Positions 63,366 to 64,000 of a stretch of 64,000 nt of DNA are shown piece by piece. The first letter of the stretch is position 1. Each line of letters begins with the position of its first letter. The notes under the pieces are model-generated. The model was not told where the DNA came from and made no database searches. It saw only the letters and a program-made list of their open reading frames with translations. This DNA comes from Streptomyces sp. ERV7 (lineage in GTDB: Bacteria; Actinomycetota; Actinomycetes; Streptomycetales; Streptomycetaceae). The translations under genes and the position numbers were made by a program. The stretch covers positions 930,001 to 994,000 of the forward strand of contig NZ_LYOY01000001.1 of the NCBI RefSeq assembly GCF_001653515.1, given 5' to 3'.

Positions 63366-63610
63366 GCGGCCCTCCTTGCCCGGCGGCGCTCCCCTCCGGG
63401 AGCGGCGCTCAAGTACCGCTGATTCTCCGGTGCGTGTGCGGTGCCCGTCCCCGCACTGCGCGACGCGGCGGTACGGAAGAGCCTAGAACGCCTTTGCGCT
63501 GGTGGGGAGATCAATTCCGTCATTGCTCTTGGTCGGTCTCTGGCCTGTTTTTGGCCGGAAAAGCAGTCGGCTGCGGATGCCCGGTCGGGCACCCGCAGCC
63601 GCCCCGTGTT
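63366..63610. other. Intergenic region between arc and dop
   Basis: 245 bp. Holds the arc terminator (63569-63600) and presumably the dop promoter. A 76-codon minus-strand frame covers most of it, but it is Arg/Ala-rich, contains the terminator stem and lacks a ribosome site; I do not call it a gene. Confidence 0.5.
63569..63600 (-). terminator. Terminator of arc
   Basis: 14-bp stem GGCTGCGGATGCCC (63569-63582) with GGGCACCCGCAGCC (63587-63600), one G-T pair, GGTC loop, 10 bp after the arc stop. Confidence 0.85.
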
Positions 63611-64000
63611 CTACAGGTACTGACCGGTGTTGGCCACCGTGTCGATGGAGCGCCCGGTGTCCGCGCCCTGCTTTCCGGTGACGAGGGTACGGATGAACAC
63701 GATCCGCTCGCCCTTCTTTCCGGAGATACGGGCCCAGTCGTCGGGGTTGGTGGTGTTGGGCAGGTCCTCGTTCTCCTTGAACTCGTCCACGCAGGCCTGG
63801 AGGAGGTGGGAGACCCGGATGCCCTTCTGGTTGTGGTCGAGGAAGGCCTTGATGGCCATCTTCTTGGCCCGGTCCACGATGTTCTGGATCATGGCGCCGG
63901 AGTTGAAGTCCTTGAAGTAGAGGACTTCCTTGTCGCCGTTGGCGTACGTGACTTCCAGGAAGCGGTTCTCCTCGGATTCCGCGTACATCTGCTCGACGAC
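63611..64000 (-). CDS. arc: Proteasome-associated AAA ATPase (C-terminal part)
   Basis: Only the last about 129 residues are in the window; the gene continues beyond base 64000. The visible part fits the Arc/Mpa ATPase: [20 protein letters not shown], then [20 protein letters not shown] (AAA helical subdomain), [20 protein letters not shown], and C-terminal TVANTGQYL. The penultimate Tyr in GQYL is the gate-opening tail that docks into the alpha ring. It unfolds pupylated proteins. Confidence 0.95.
   Translation of the reverse strand, partial: VVEQMYAESEENRFLEVTYANGDKEVLYFKDFNSGAMIQNIVDRAKKMAIKAFLDHNQKGIRVSHLLQACVDEFKENEDLPNTTNPDDWARISGKKGERIVFIRTLVTGKQGADTGRSIDTVANTGQYL

Noticed and set aside
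63362..63592. 76-codon frame between dop and arc
   Set aside because: Arg/Ala-rich, includes the arc terminator stem and has no ribosome site.

Overview
The window is high-GC actinobacterial chromosome, almost certainly from a Streptomyces. It carries ssgB (the sporulation-specific cell-division activator found only in morphologically complex actinomycetes), a Pup-proteasome locus, an argCJBDRGH cluster, a pheST / infC-rpmI-rplT block and several Tat/lipoprotein-type secreted proteins. Codon use is strongly GC-ending and GTG starts are common. No prophage, CRISPR array, rRNA or resistance island is visible. Most of the window is conserved core chromosome, and the interesting features are rearrangements inside it.

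Layout. 0-6.2 kb: partial membrane protein, HIT hydrolase, thrS, a DUF4365 pair and a DEDDh exonuclease. 6.2-7.7 kb: three identical tRNA-Val(CAC) genes alternating with two identical SRPBCC genes, formed by a perfect 680-bp tandem duplication. 7.7-12.8 kb: PGPGW membrane protein, ssgB, a CGNR/DsbA fusion, tandem-GNAT acetyltransferase and pabB-pabC. 13-13.6 kb: tRNA array Gly-Cys-Val-Val-Val-Val. 13.6-17.1 kb: small zinc-ribbon protein, APH fragment, Ser/Thr kinase and a TrmH methylase. 17.2-23.3 kb: corrin/siroheme genes (cysG-like, a bluB-cobT fusion with a frameshifted N-terminus, cobL). 24.2-26.9 kb: methionine ABC importer metNIQ. 27.5-35.4 kb: small membrane proteins, sigma-like factor, GDPD, plsC, TetR-MFS pair, DinB-like protein and signal peptidase. 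35.5-44 kb: argH, argG, argR, argD, argB, argJ, argC, all on the minus strand, with an L,D-transpeptidase gene in the opposite direction that runs antisense through argR. 44-50 kb: hydrolase, hydroxyacyl-CoA dehydrogenase, small membrane protein, MITE-like element, NUDIX, NsdA-like regulator and a PP2C phosphatase. 50.2-58 kb: pheT-pheS, an orphan histidine kinase, rRNA methylase, rplT-rpmI-infC. 58.2-64 kb: DUF1844, SseB, then prcA, prcB, endonuclease VII remnant, pup, dop and the 3' end of arc.

How the genes work together. argC-J-B-D-R appears to be one coupled operon, with argG and argH downstream. argC and argG each have a recognisable -35/-10 promoter overlapped by ARG-box-like sequence, so the ArgR encoded here probably represses both. 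MetN, MetI and MetQ form a complete importer. PrcA/PrcB (core particle), Pup (tag), Dop (deamidase/depupylase) and Arc (ATPase ring) form most of a pupylation pathway; the ligase gene pafA is not in the window. pabB-pabC make p-aminobenzoate for folate.

Most notable are three perfect or near-perfect tandem duplications within 14 kb: 78 bp in frame inside thrS, 680 bp at tRNA-Val(CAC), and 220 bp at tRNA-Val(GAC). There are also several broken or altered genes: the cobT N-terminus, the endonuclease VII gene, a stub next to prcA, and an L,D-transpeptidase without a normal stop. No clearly new multi-gene system is evident. The strongest candidates for follow-up are the thrS editing-domain duplication, the tRNA/SRPBCC amplification and the altered proteasome locus.
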